Part shown: positions 55,544 through 64,000 of the stretch, piece by piece
How the letters are laid out: each line of letters begins with the position of its first letter
How positions within the stretch are numbered: the stretch's first letter is position 1
DNA from: Hymenobacter armeniacus
GTDB lineage: Bacteria; Bacteroidota; Bacteroidia; Cytophagales; Hymenobacteraceae
Direction of reading: 5' to 3'
DNA length: 64,000 nucleotides
Assembly: GCF_014699055.1 (NCBI RefSeq)
Contig: NZ_JACXAC010000002.1
Location: 744,001 to 808,000, forward strand
Translations under genes and position numbers: made by a program
The notes under the pieces: generated by a model
Told to the model about the DNA's origin: nothing
Database searches by the model: none
The model's input: the letters and a program-made list of their open reading frames with translations, nothing else

Positions 55544-55906
55544 ATGACCGTTGTGTATCACGAACTGCTGCCCGACAGCTACCTACTCATCCTGGCCCCC
55601 AGCCGCGCCGACGAGCCCGAGGCCGCCCTGGCCCATTCGCTGCACTGCGCCCAGCGCAGCGGCAAACCGGCCGTGTGGGTCGACTGTGGCATGTTGCACT
55701 CGCTCTCCAACGAGGCCGCCCGGCTGCTGTGGGGCGCTCACCACCAGCTCGAAGAAAAGCACTCCCAGCTGGTGCTGGTGCACGTGTCCGAGCGCGTAAA
55801 AAAAGACTTGCTCAGGCGCGAGCTGGGCCCCGCGCCCTGCATGGTGCCCACCCTGCTCGATGCCGCCCGCCAAACGGCCCGGCCGCGCGACGGCCAAGCC
55901 GTCTGA
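55544..55906 (+). CDS. STAS-like domain protein
   Basis: 120 residues. The order of strand and helix matches STAS: YLLILAPSRADEPEAALAHS, KPAVWVDCGMLHSLSNEAAR near 40-60 (loop where STAS proteins carry a phosphorylated Ser), HSQLVLVHVSERVKKDLLRR. Candidate anti-sigma factor antagonist or adaptor near the two chemotaxis-type proteins. Similarity was judged by eye only. Confidence 0.65.
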   Translation: MTVVYHELLPDSYLLILAPSRADEPEAALAHSLHCAQRSGKPAVWVDCGMLHSLSNEAARLLWGAHHQLEEKHSQLVLVHVSERVKKDLLRRELGPAPCMVPTLLDAARQTARPRDGQAV

Positions 55907-55952
55907 GCGGTTGCTTCCCTTCGCCTTAACCCTTTTAGCTGCACTATATTCT

Positions 55953-56219
55953 ATGTTACCCACCTTCTTTGGTTCGATTCCGGACGACTTGCCGGCCGAC
56001 CAGCGCGCCCATTGGCAGCGCCGCCAGCTTTCCGCCCGCAACACCCTCGACATGCAGGCCCTGACCGGTACCCCGGCCAACGCCGATACCGTGGCGTCGC
56101 TGCAACGCTACGTGCGCGGCGAAATCACGCTGGCCCAAGCCATTGACCAGGTGCGCGAGCAAATGGCGCAGGAACACCAGAGCTACCGCCAGTTTCTAAA
56201 CCGGCGCAACATCATTTAG
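55953..56219 (+). CDS. Small protein with RYVRGE helix motif
   Basis: 88 residues from ATG 55953 (MLPTFFGSIP). The segment LQRYVRGEITLAQAIDQVRE near 50-69 resembles the antitoxin VbhA-type helix. The small protein at 60787 has a related YDRYVAGELSW motif. No Fic toxin gene is near, so a toxin-antitoxin role is not supported. Function unknown. Confidence 0.6.
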   Translation: MLPTFFGSIPDDLPADQRAHWQRRQLSARNTLDMQALTGTPANADTVASLQRYVRGEITLAQAIDQVREQMAQEHQSYRQFLNRRNII

Positions 56220-56261
56220 GCACCGCTTCGGAGGCTGGCTGTCCGGAAAACCGTGCGGCGC

Positions 56262-57281
56262 TCAGCCTGCGGACGTATCCTTCGGGGCGTTGCCCGTGTT
56301 GCCATTCAGCAAGAACTCGCGCAGGCGGTTGATGTGCTTTTTGATTTCTTCGATGCGTTCTTCCTGCTGCACCGGGTAGGGGCCCGCGCCGCGCGCGGCC
56401 ATGCTGCTGAGCAGGTTTTTGCGTTCCTCCATCATGCGCAGGGCCACCCAAAGGGTTTCTTCCAGGGTTTGCTGGGCGCTGTGCAGCAAGCCATCGGCCG
56501 TGAAGGCGTGCCCGGTGTGGCACCGGTAGCGGAGCAGCTTGCCGTTGTTCACCTCAAACAAGCTGCCGCCGCAGTCGGGGCAGGTGAGGGGCACGGGGTG
56601 CGCAATTTTCAGTACCTCGTCGGTGGTTCCCACAACTCTTTCCGCAATGGCGGCCTCCTGCTTCAGGTCTTCGGGTACTTCTGCTTTGCGCTCGGGCAGG
56701 GGGCGGGCAGTTATCTCTTCCAGCAGCGCACCCATCATGTGCAGCGGCACCACGTAATCGACGTCCACGTTGCGGAGGGCGGTTTCGGGCATGCTGGGGT
56801 ATTCGGCCTCGTGGGGGTCTTGCACCACGGCGAGGCCGCCGCCGCGCTTGATGAATTCGAGGCCGGCGGCGCCGTCGTGCAGCATGCCGGTGAGCACCAC
56901 GCCCACCACGCGCGACCCGAAGGCAACGGCGGCCGACCGAAACAGGGCGTCGGCGGCCGGACGGTAGTGGTTTTCGCGCGGGCCCTTGGTCACGAGCAGG
57001 TGCGGCGTGCTGCCGTCTTTGGCCAGCAGGTGGCGGCCGGGGGGCGCGAGGTAGAGGGTGCCGGCCTCAATGGGGTCGCCATCGGCGGGCAGGCGGCAGG
57101 CCATGGCGCTGTGGCGGGCCAGTCGTTCTATGAAGGGGTGACCGTCGGCATCGGTGGAAAAGTGCTGCACCACCAGCACGGCGGCGGGCAGCGTGGCCGG
57201 CAGCTGGCCCACTAGCTGGACCAGTGCCGGCATGCCGCCGGCCGACGTGCCGATTACAATCAGGTGAGAAGGAGCGGGCAT
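56262..57281 (-). CDS. cheB: CheB-type methylesterase without receiver, with zinc-ribbon tail
   Basis: 339 residues. CheB triad Ser13 (GTSAGGM), His40 (VVQHF), Asp136 (TGMLHDGAAG). The N-terminal receiver of standard CheB is absent, so control must differ. A C-terminal zinc-binding set (CPDC at 234-237 and RCHTGHAF at 253-260) and a helical tail follow. Removes methyl groups from chemoreceptor glutamates in classical systems. Divergent from the CheB-CheR fusion gene. Confidence 0.93.
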   Translation of the reverse strand: MPAPSHLIVIGTSAGGMPALVQLVGQLPATLPAAVLVVQHFSTDADGHPFIERLARHSAMACRLPADGDPIEAGTLYLAPPGRHLLAKDGSTPHLLVTKGPRENHYRPAADALFRSAAVAFGSRVVGVVLTGMLHDGAAGLEFIKRGGGLAVVQDPHEAEYPSMPETALRNVDVDYVVPLHMMGALLEEITARPLPERKAEVPEDLKQEAAIAERVVGTTDEVLKIAHPVPLTCPDCGGSLFEVNNGKLLRYRCHTGHAFTADGLLHSAQQTLEETLWVALRMMEERKNLLSSMAARGAGPYPVQQEERIEEIKKHINRLREFLLNGNTGNAPKDTSAG

Positions 57282-57356
57282 GGGGCTGGGAAGAAAACGG
57301 AGCTAGCGTACTACGCAAAATTGGGCAAGTGGGGCGTTGGTGGCAGGTTTCCCCAA

Positions 57357-57364
57357 TAAATTTG
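57357..57364 (+). promoter_or_regulatory. Candidate -7 motif for CheB-CheR fusion gene
   Basis: TAAATTTG matches TAnnTTTG, 77 bases before the start. No -33 TTTG at ideal distance. Confidence 0.4.
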
Positions 57365-57441
57365 TTGCAGGCAGCCGACGGGCTCTGGCCCCGTTGCGCA
57401 TTTGTTTTTTCCGTTCGGCCGGCCCGCCGGTCCTGCTGCCC

Positions 57442-60400
57442 ATGCCCCACCCGATGAACCCCAACGACCTGACGCCCTCCACCGACGAGCCTGGCATCGT
57501 TGTCACGCCGCCCGAAGAGTTGCCGCGCGACGGCGTCGGGCCGCTCACGCCCGCGCTGCTGCGCGAAGCCAGCCGCCCCGACGAAGCCGCGGGCGACAAG
57601 TTCCCGCTGGTGGGCATCGGCGGCTCGGCGGGGTCGTTGGCCGCGTTCGAGCAATTTTTTCGGGCCATGCCGCCCGACAGCGGCATGGCCTTCGTGGTGG
57701 TGACACATCTGTTGCCCGACCAGCCGTCGGAGTTGCCGCAGGTGCTGCAGCGCTTCACCCCGATGCCGGTGCTGGAAGCCGAGGACGGCCTGCGCGTGCG
57801 CCCCAACCACGTCTACGTCATTCCGCCCAACCGCGACATGAGCATCCTGCACGGCACGCTGCTGCTGTTTGCGCCCACCCAGCCGCCGGGCCGCCTGCCC
57901 ATCGACATCTTTTTTCAGAGCCTGGCCAAGGACGCCCGCGAGCGGGCCGTGTGCGTGGTGTGCTCGGGCCTGGGCACCGACGGCACCCTGGGCCTGAAGA
58001 TGGTGATGGAAAACTTTGGGATGGTGATGGTGCAGGACCCCGCCACGGCCGAGTACGACGCCATGCCGCGCTCGGCGCTGGCCACCGAGTTTGTGGACTA
58101 CGTGCTGCCCGCCGAGCAGCTGCCGGCCAAGCTGCTGCAATACGTGCGGCATCCTGACACACGCCCCCGCCGCGACGAGCCCGAAAGCGTGAGCAAGCCC
58201 GCCCACGCCCTGCAGAAAATTTTCCTGCTCGTTCGGGCCCAGACCGGGCACGACTTTTCTTTCTACAAGCGCAACACGGTGTTTCGGCGCATCGAGCGGC
58301 GCATGAATTCGCACCAGATTAAGGAGTTCACCCTCTACGTGCGCTACCTGCAGGAAAACCCCGCCGAAGTAGAGGCCTTGTTCAAGGAATTGCTGATTGG
58401 GGTGACCAAGTTTTTCCGCGACCGCGAGGCCTACGATATCCTCAAGGCGCGGCTGCTGCCGCTGCTGCGCCAGAAACCCGCCGACAGCGTGGTGCGCGCG
58501 TGGGCGCCGGGCTGCTCCACCGGCGAGGAGGCCTACTCGCTGGCCATGACGCTGCTCGAGTGCCTCGACGGCGTGGACCGCCAGAAGTACCTCAAGATTC
58601 AGCTCTTCGCCACCGACATCAACCCCGACGGCATTGAGTTTGCCCGGGCCGGGCTGTACCCCGACAACATCGTGGCCGACGTGAGCCCCGAGCGCCTGCG
58701 CCGCTTCTTCACCAAAACCGACGAAGGCTACCGCATCAAGAAGGACGTGCGCGACGCGGTGGTGTTTGCCGTGCACGACCTCAACAAGGACGCGCCCTTC
58801 ACCAAGCTCGACCTGCTGGTGTGCCGCAACCTGCTCATTTACCTGAGCGCCGAGCTGCAGCGCAACCTCATCCCCGTGTTTCACTACGCCCTCAACCCCA
58901 ACGGGCTGTTGTTTTTGGGGCCCAGCGAAAACCTCACCGGCTTCCAGGACTTGTTTCAGAGCCTGGACGTGAAGTGGAAGATTTCGCGGCGTACCGACAC
59001 GCCTTCCTCCGTCACGCGCCTCGCGGCGTTTCCCTTTACCCTGGCCCGGCAGCAAGCCCCTTCCGCGCCCGCATCCGCTTCCGGCTCCATGACCCCGAAT
59101 TCCGTTCGCAAGGAAGGCACCTTTGCCACCTTGGTGCAGCGCGTGCTGCTGCGCCACTACACCCCGCCCGCCGTGGTCATCAACGGCAAGGGCGAAATCA
59201 TGTACGTGAACGGCCGCACCGGCCGCTACCTGGAGCCGGCCCCCGGCCTCTCGGGCATGAACGTCTTCGACATGGCCCGCGAGGAGCTCAACTACGAGCT
59301 GAGCGCGGCCGTGCACAAGGTGGCCGCCACCCGCGAGCCCGTGGTGGCCGACAACGTGAAGCTGCGCCTCGACACCGGCGTGCAGCTGGTGCGCCTCACG
59401 GTGAAACCCCTGGAAGAAAGCGAGCAGCTGGCGGGCCTGCTGCTGGTGGTGTTTGAGGAGCAGCCCACGCCCCACAAGGTGCGCCTGGGCAAAGCCCGCC
59501 TCGCCACCGACCCCGGCCACGACGCGCAGCTGCAAGTCCTGGAAAAGGAGCTGCAATACACCAAGCACCGCCTCCAAACCACCATCGAAGAGATGGAAAG
59601 CAGCGTGGAGGAGCTCAAGAGCACCAACGAAGAGCTGCAAAGCGCCAACGAGGAGCTGCAAAGCACCAACGAGGAGGCCATGACCAACAAGGAGGAGATG
59701 CAGAGCCTGAACGAGGAGCTGATGACCCTGAACATGCAGTACCTGAGCAAAACCGAGGAGCTGAGCCAGGCCGCCAACGACATGAAGAACCTGCTCGATG
59801 CCACGGAGATTGCCACCATCTTCCTCGACAACGACATGGTGATAAAGCGCTTCACGCCGCCGGTGCACCGCATCATCTCGCTGCTGCCGGCCGACGTGGG
59901 CCGGCCCATCACGCACTTTGCCAGCACGCTGCGCCACGAAAGCCTGGCCGCCGACGTGCAGCAGGTGCTTGACCGCCTGGTGAGCGTGGAAGCCAACATC
60001 CAGACCACCCGCGGCGAGTGGTACGCCATGCGCATCCTGCCCTACCGCACCCTCGACAACTACATCAGCGGGGCCGTCATCACCTTCACTGACATCACCG
60101 GCCTCAAAACCCTCGAAGCCCAGTTGCAGGAAAGCGCCCGCTTTGCCGAAAGCATTGTGGAAACCATGCGCGAGCCCCTGCTCGTGCTCGACGCCCAGCA
60201 GTGCGTGCTGGCCATCAGCGGCGCGTTTGCCGAGCTTTTTGGCCTCGACGCGGCGGCCGTGAAGGGGCAGCCCCTGCGCGAGCTCGACGGCGGCGTGTGG
60301 CAGCAGCCCGTGCTGCGCCGCCGCCTCGACGAGGCGCTGGCCCACCCCGGCGCACCCTTCGAGGACTTTGCCTTCGCGGCCGAGTTCCCGCGGGCCGGGC

Positions 60401-60495
60401 GGCGCGCGTTGCGCCTCTACGGCCGCAGCCTGATGAGCCACGGCGCGCGCACGGGGCCCCTGCTGCTGGGCGTGCGCGAGGTGCAGGAAGAGTAG
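57442..60495 (+). CDS. CheB-CheR-PAS fusion protein
   Basis: 1017 residues from ATG 57442. CheB domain with Ser62 (GIGGSAGS), His89 (VVTHLLP), Asp180 (GLGTDGT). CheR methyltransferase about 230-480 with WAPGCSTGEEAYSLAM and FATDINPDGIEFAR. A PAS (about 560-680) precedes a coiled coil of EEL(K/Q)SxNEEL repeats (about 705-775), then two PAS domains. No histidine kinase follows. Methylation and demethylation combined in one protein, with a target that is unknown. Confidence 0.94.
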   Translation: MPHPMNPNDLTPSTDEPGIVVTPPEELPRDGVGPLTPALLREASRPDEAAGDKFPLVGIGGSAGSLAAFEQFFRAMPPDSGMAFVVVTHLLPDQPSELPQVLQRFTPMPVLEAEDGLRVRPNHVYVIPPNRDMSILHGTLLLFAPTQPPGRLPIDIFFQSLAKDARERAVCVVCSGLGTDGTLGLKMVMENFGMVMVQDPATAEYDAMPRSALATEFVDYVLPAEQLPAKLLQYVRHPDTRPRRDEPESVSKPAHALQKIFLLVRAQTGHDFSFYKRNTVFRRIERRMNSHQIKEFTLYVRYLQENPAEVEALFKELLIGVTKFFRDREAYDILKARLLPLLRQKPADSVVRAWAPGCSTGEEAYSLAMTLLECLDGVDRQKYLKIQLFATDINPDGIEFARAGLYPDNIVADVSPERLRRFFTKTDEGYRIKKDVRDAVVFAVHDLNKDAPFTKLDLLVCRNLLIYLSAELQRNLIPVFHYALNPNGLLFLGPSENLTGFQDLFQSLDVKWKISRRTDTPSSVTRLAAFPFTLARQQAPSAPASASGSMTPNSVRKEGTFATLVQRVLLRHYTPPAVVINGKGEIMYVNGRTGRYLEPAPGLSGMNVFDMAREELNYELSAAVHKVAATREPVVADNVKLRLDTGVQLVRLTVKPLEESEQLAGLLLVVFEEQPTPHKVRLGKARLATDPGHDAQLQVLEKELQYTKHRLQTTIEEMESSVEELKSTNEELQSANEELQSTNEEAMTNKEEMQSLNEELMTLNMQYLSKTEELSQAANDMKNLLDATEIATIFLDNDMVIKRFTPPVHRIISLLPADVGRPITHFASTLRHESLAADVQQVLDRLVSVEANIQTTRGEWYAMRILPYRTLDNYISGAVITFTDITGLKTLEAQLQESARFAESIVETMREPLLVLDAQQCVLAISGAFAELFGLDAAAVKGQPLRELDGGVWQQPVLRRRLDEALAHPGAPFEDFAFAAEFPRAGRRALRLYGRSLMSHGARTGPLLLGVREVQEE

Positions 60496-60502
60496 CGGGC
60501 CG

Positions 60503-60709
60503 CTACCGGCCGGCCCGATGCGCGGGCGAAAACGCCGTGACCGGGCGGTCGAGCAGGGCGCAGTAGGGGCAGCGCGGGCGGGGCTGGCCCGTGCCGGGCA
60601 CGCGGTCGGCCGGGGCAATGCTGCGGGCCACGGGGCACTCGTCGTTGTCGTGCCACACGTCGGTGAGGGCGATGCCGCGCAGGGGCGAGTAGAAGGGAGG
60701 AATACGCAT
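60503..60709 (-). CDS. Small Cys-containing protein
   Basis: 68 residues from ATG 60709 (MRIPPFYSPLRG). Contains NDECPVAR and a CPYC motif near 52, a possible small zinc site. The start MRIPPFYSPLRG is Pro-rich. It lies between convergent signalling genes. No function recognised. Coding status is moderately supported by Cys spacing. Confidence 0.5.
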   Translation of the reverse strand: MRIPPFYSPLRGIALTDVWHDNDECPVARSIAPADRVPGTGQPRPRCPYCALLDRPVTAFSPAHRAGR

Positions 60710-60786
60710 AAGCCGGAAACCACGCAAGGGCAGAAAATCGCCTTATTGGTATAAGCAGATATGCTTACCAAACGAGGGCCCCGCGT

Positions 60787-60984
60787 TTAGGTTGCGGCTT
60801 CGTCGAGGGCGCGGCGCACGTCGGGCCAGCTCAGCTCGCCGGCCACGTAGCGGTCGTAGAGGTGCTGGGCGAAGGGAGTGGCTTTGGTTGTGAGTCGGGG
60901 GTAAGTGAGCTGCAGCTGGCGTAGCACGTTGGCGCGCTGCTGCGGCGTTTGGGCATTGGGGCCGAAACGAGGGTCGTGAGGCAT
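60787..60984 (-). CDS. Small protein with RYVAGE helix motif
   Basis: 65 residues from ATG 60984 (MPHDPRFGPN). The C-terminal part LYDRYVAGELSWPDVRRALDEA mirrors the motif in the small protein at 55953. Helical, charged, no signal. Likely a small regulator or a remnant of the VbhA-type antitoxin fold. Low certainty on role. Confidence 0.55.
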   Translation of the reverse strand: MPHDPRFGPNAQTPQQRANVLRQLQLTYPRLTTKATPFAQHLYDRYVAGELSWPDVRRALDEAAT

Positions 60985-61333
60985 TGGTAGAACGCCGTGG
61001 ATGGAAAGGAGCCAAAGCGCAGGGCAAATTTCCGGGGAGGACTGCTTGCGCGCCAAAGGGCTAATACGGATATTGAAGGTGGTAAATACCCAAAATGCGG
61101 GCGAAACGCCGCGCCAGGCCGGCTCCTTGTTCGGAAAGGCACCGGAGCCGTCGGTTGACCTCCCGCGTAGTTCCGCGTTCATCGAAAACGAGCCCGTGCT
61201 GCCCCGGGCCGGACCGGGCAGCTGCGCTGCCGCCCGCTGCCGGGCCACGCAAAAAAAACGCGCCACCGGGCTACACCCGATGCCTCCGGCGAATAACTTG
61301 CCGCTCCCTTCCCTTGCCACTCTGCCCTTCCCC

Positions 61334-61753
61334 ATGCCCGGTTCGCCCTCGCTGCACCTCGATTATCGGCCCGACCTCGACTTGCTCACCGGCCGCTGGC
61401 TCTTCGACCCCGACCCCGAACAGCTGCGCCAAGACTACGAAGACCTCCTGAAAGAAGGCCTTTACTGCGGCGCCCAGCGCTGGCTGCTCGACCTGCGCCG
61501 CCGCCCCGCCCTGCCCGTGGGCCTCACCGACTGGATGGAAACCACCTGGTTGCCCCACCTCATGGGCGTGGCGCCGCCCGACCTGCGCATTGCCTTTTGG
61601 CTGCCGCCGCAGCGCGAGGTGCTGCGCCGCGCCGCCCCCGCCCTCAACGCCCGCGTGGAAGAAATGCTGCGCCAGCCCGGCGCCTACCGCCTGCGCCTGT
61701 TCGAGGACGAGGCCACCGCCATGGCCTGGCTGCTGGCGCCCGCCGGCACTTGA
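61334..61753 (+). CDS. Tandem paralogue 1, unknown function
   Basis: 139 residues from ATG 61334. An ATG at 61279 would add a Pro-rich leader. Segments LDYRPDLDLLTGRWLFDP, RWLLDLRRRP and RLRLFEDEATAMAWLL recur in the next gene. The pattern strand-helix-strand with a DLRRRP turn recalls SpoIIAA/STAS-like folds. Function unknown. Confidence 0.75.
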   Translation: MPGSPSLHLDYRPDLDLLTGRWLFDPDPEQLRQDYEDLLKEGLYCGAQRWLLDLRRRPALPVGLTDWMETTWLPHLMGVAPPDLRIAFWLPPQREVLRRAAPALNARVEEMLRQPGAYRLRLFEDEATAMAWLLAPAGT

Positions 61754-61834
61754 GGGCCGGCGCCCGGCACCGGGCCGTGGCGTAGATTTGGCCCCCGGCC
61801 GTGGTGGCCGTCTGGCTTTTTTTGTTATCATCCC

Positions 61835-62236
61835 GTGGAATTCGCTTACCGGCCCGACCTCGACCTTTTCACCGCCCGCTGGCTCAGCCTGACGCAAGCC
61901 GCCACCACGCAGGCCGAATACGACCTGCTGCTGCAGGCCCCCGAGGCCCTGGGCACCCCGCACTGGCTGCTCGACGTGCGCCGCCGGCCCATCATTACGC
62001 TGGAGTCGGCCCGCTGGGTCACGGGGGAGTGGCTGCCCCGTGCCGCTGCCCTGCTCAGCCCCGCACGCCTGCGGGTGGCCTTCCTGGTGGCGCCCGTGCG
62101 CGCCGAAACCCTGCGCGACGACCCCACCCTGCGCGCCGTGATGGAAGCTGCCTACGCCCCGGGCCACGCCTTCGACCTGCGCACCTTTACCGACGAGGGC
62201 GCCGCCGTGGCCTGGCTGCTGGGGCGGCTGGGGTAG
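61835..62236 (+). CDS. Tandem paralogue 2, unknown function
   Basis: 133 residues starting at GTG 61835. YRPDLDLFTARW, HWLLDVRRRP and LRTFTDEGAAVAWLL align with the previous gene over the whole length, showing a tandem duplication. Only 81 bases separate them. Between sensor-type genes, so a signalling role is possible but unproven. Confidence 0.75.
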   Translation: MEFAYRPDLDLFTARWLSLTQAATTQAEYDLLLQAPEALGTPHWLLDVRRRPIITLESARWVTGEWLPRAAALLSPARLRVAFLVAPVRAETLRDDPTLRAVMEAAYAPGHAFDLRTFTDEGAAVAWLLGRLG

Positions 62237-62443
62237 GGGCGCCCCCGCTGCACACCAAGCTGCGGGCAGGGAAACGGCCGCCAGCCGCCGGCCAGGAAAA
62301 CCCGCGCGAAACTGGTTGGGCGCGTGCGAGGAAAATGAAATAGGGTTTAGGTAAACGAGGTGGGCTGGCGGATGTAAAATGGTCATTTTTATGTGGTAAG
62401 CGCGGGGTTTGCGTATCTTTTCCGTTCTCTCTCCCCGCATGCC

Positions 62444-64000
62444 ATGGCTTCCGACCATACCCCTCCGACTCCGTGGACCAACCCCGCCGACCCGCACGAG
62501 GCCCTGCGCGCCTTGCGGGCCCGCGCCGAGCAGCGCCGCTACCTCGTGACGCAGGCCGCCGAGCAGCACACGCCTGACGACGTGCGGCGGCTGCTGCAGG
62601 AGTTGCAGGTGCACCAGATTGAGCTCGAAATGCAGTACGAAGAGCTGCTGCTGGCCCAGGCCGACGCCCAGGCTGCCCGGGCCGAGTACCACAACCTCTA
62701 CGATTTTGCCCCCATCGGCTACTTCGCCCTCAGCCAGGGGGGCACGGTGGAACAGCTCAACCTGTGCGCCAGCCAGCAGTTGGGCGCGGTGCGCCAGCGG
62801 CTGTTGGGCCGGCGCTTTGCCCTGTTTGTGGCGCCGGCCGAGCGCCTGGCGTTTGGGCAGTTTTTGGCCAAAGTGTTTGCCAACGACAGCACCCAAAGCG
62901 CCGAGTTTGCCTTGCAGCGCGAAGACGGCAGCACCTTCTACGCCCAGCTCGAGGGCCTGCGGGCCCAGCGCGCCGAGGAGCTGCAGTGCCGCCTGGCCGT
63001 GCTGGACGTGACGGCCCGGCGCGCGGCAACGCAGCAGCTGGCGGCCAGCGAAGCCCGGTTTCGCAAGCTCTTTGCCGACAGCAACGACGCCGTGGTGCTG
63101 CTGCAGGGCCACCAGTTTGTGGATTGCAACGCGGCCGCTTTGCGCTTGCTGGGTGCGCACGCCAAAGAGCAGCTGGTGGGCCGGCCCGCCTGGGCCCACG
63201 CCCCGGAGCACCAGCCCGGCGGCCAGCGCACCATCGACCTGTTTCGCGAAACCACCGAGGCGGCCATTCGCACGGGCTCGCAACGCTGCGAAGCGCTGAT
63301 GACCAGGGTAACGGGCGAGGAAATCTGGGTCGAGGCCGTGCTCACGCCGATTGAGCTGGGGGGGCTGCAGCCGCTGGTGCACATTCTGTGGCGCGACGTG
63401 ACGGCCGCCCGCGCCGCCCGCGAAGAGCTGCGCCTCAGCCAGGAGCGCCTGCAAATGGCCCTGGCCGCGGCCGAGAGCGGCGTGTGGGTGTGGGAGCTGG
63501 CGGGCCACCAGCTGCATTGGGACGCCCGCGCCCAGGCCATCTTCGGGCTGGGCTACGACCCCGGGCCGGTGTCGTTTGAGGTGCTGCGCGGCGCGGTGCA
63601 CCCGCAAGACTTGATTGAAATGGCGGTAGGGCTCAAACGCTCCCTGGCCGAGCACCGCCCCTTCGACTTGGAATACCGCATTGTGTGGCCCGACGGCACG
63701 GTGCGCTACGTGGCCGCGCTGGGCAAGGTGGTGCACGACGAGCGGGGCCACCCGCTGCGCCTCATCGGCATCATGCACGACGTGACGCCCCGCCGCGAAG
63801 CCGAAAACGCCCTGCGGCGGGAAAAAGACTTCACCGAAAGCCTGCTCGACAACTCCGTCGATGGCATTCTGGCCCTCGACCGCCACGCCCGCATCACGGC
63901 CTGGAACGCCGAGGCGGCCCGCTATTTTGGGCTGGAAGCCGCCGCCGTGCTGGGCCGCCCCCTGTTCGACGTGCTGCCCTCCTTGAGCGAAACCGCCTGC
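62444..64000 (+). CDS. PAS domain sensor protein (3' end outside window)
   Basis: 519 codons visible, still open at the window edge. N-terminal helical segment (LRALRARAEQRRYLVTQAAE), then at least four PAS-type units: AEYHNLYDFAPIGYFALS, RFRKLFADSNDAVVLLQG, LQMALAAAESGVWVWEL and FTESLLDNSVDGILALD. No transmembrane helix seen. A histidine kinase domain would be expected beyond the edge. A -7-like TATCTTTT lies at 62414-62421. Confidence 0.92.
   Translation, partial: MASDHTPPTPWTNPADPHEALRALRARAEQRRYLVTQAAEQHTPDDVRRLLQELQVHQIELEMQYEELLLAQADAQAARAEYHNLYDFAPIGYFALSQGGTVEQLNLCASQQLGAVRQRLLGRRFALFVAPAERLAFGQFLAKVFANDSTQSAEFALQREDGSTFYAQLEGLRAQRAEELQCRLAVLDVTARRAATQQLAASEARFRKLFADSNDAVVLLQGHQFVDCNAAALRLLGAHAKEQLVGRPAWAHAPEHQPGGQRTIDLFRETTEAAIRTGSQRCEALMTRVTGEEIWVEAVLTPIELGGLQPLVHILWRDVTAARAAREELRLSQERLQMALAAAESGVWVWELAGHQLHWDARAQAIFGLGYDPGPVSFEVLRGAVHPQDLIEMAVGLKRSLAEHRPFDLEYRIVWPDGTVRYVAALGKVVHDERGHPLRLIGIMHDVTPRREAENALRREKDFTESLLDNSVDGILALDRHARITAWNAEAARYFGLEAAAVLGRPLFDVLPSLSETAC

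Noticed and set aside
55953..56219. VbhA-Fic toxin-antitoxin pair
   Set aside because: Only the short helix motif resembles VbhA. No Fic domain gene (HPFxxGNGR motif) lies nearby.
57067..60771. 1234-codon open frame on the minus strand opposite the CheB-CheR-PAS fusion
   Set aside because: It lies antisense to a protein with clear domains. Its own translation has a biased, repetitive composition (His, Gln, Gly, Val), typical of antisense frames in GC-rich DNA.
61271..63886. 871-codon minus-strand frame opposite the tandem paralogues and PAS sensor
   Set aside because: It spans three plus-strand genes and their gaps, with composition of an antisense frame.

Overview
The window looks like the chromosome of a high-GC member of the Bacteroidota, most likely Hymenobacter or a close relative (Cytophagales). 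The grounds are GC-rich codon use, Bacteroidota-type promoter motifs (TAnnTTTG), TonB-dependent receptors with an N-terminal carboxypeptidase-like domain, a secreted protein with a probable type IX sorting tail, a transketolase split into two genes, and few Shine-Dalgarno sequences. No rRNA, transposase, phage gene or CRISPR array was seen. One tRNA-Leu(GAG) is present. The first and last genes run off the window.

Layout. 1-4.7 kb: SDR oxidoreductase, small exported protein, SBF-like transporter, dienelactone hydrolase, flavin monooxygenase. 4.7-15.1 kb: two iron-type import operons (DUF4856, imelysin, HTTM and TonB receptor; then siderophore receptor and PepSY protein). Each has a promoter bracketed by two 19-bp palindromes. 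15.1-24.5 kb: TauE exporter, DnaB, Mpl-type murein ligase with a coupled hydrolase, lipoproteins, M48 and M23 peptidases, FAH-family enzyme. 24.5-29.3 kb: peroxiredoxin and the two transketolase halves, separated by a vWA gene and repeat-flanked DNA that includes a DUF559 nuclease gene inside hairpin-rich inverted repeats. 29.5-41 kb: methyltransferase, ECF sigma factor with two exported or membrane partners, aminotransferase, pfkA, miaA, amidase, and a glycosyltransferase with a remnant copy of its tail. 41-49 kb: hybrid kinase and response regulator, MBL hydrolase, RqcH-like protein, secreted beta-helix protein. 49.6-52.8 kb: tRNA-Leu, then an iron and phosphate storage group (iron permease, Dps, VIT1/CCC1, PPK2). 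52.9-64 kb: ABC exporter, DoxX, then a signalling region (STAS-like protein, CheB, CheB-CheR-PAS fusion, small unknown proteins, tandem paralogues, PAS sensor).

The most unusual material is the set of intergenic inverted repeats. There are at least four classes: the DUF559-linked element with covarying hairpins (24.5 and 27.8-28.3 kb), a CTGAGC/GAAG palindrome family (2.7, 22.4, 32.6 kb), a 164-bp element with perfect 26-bp ends that now supplies the start of the vWA gene, and long unique hairpins (15.9, 35.7, 45.3 kb). Several end within a few bases of a start codon, so they may shape expression of neighbouring genes.
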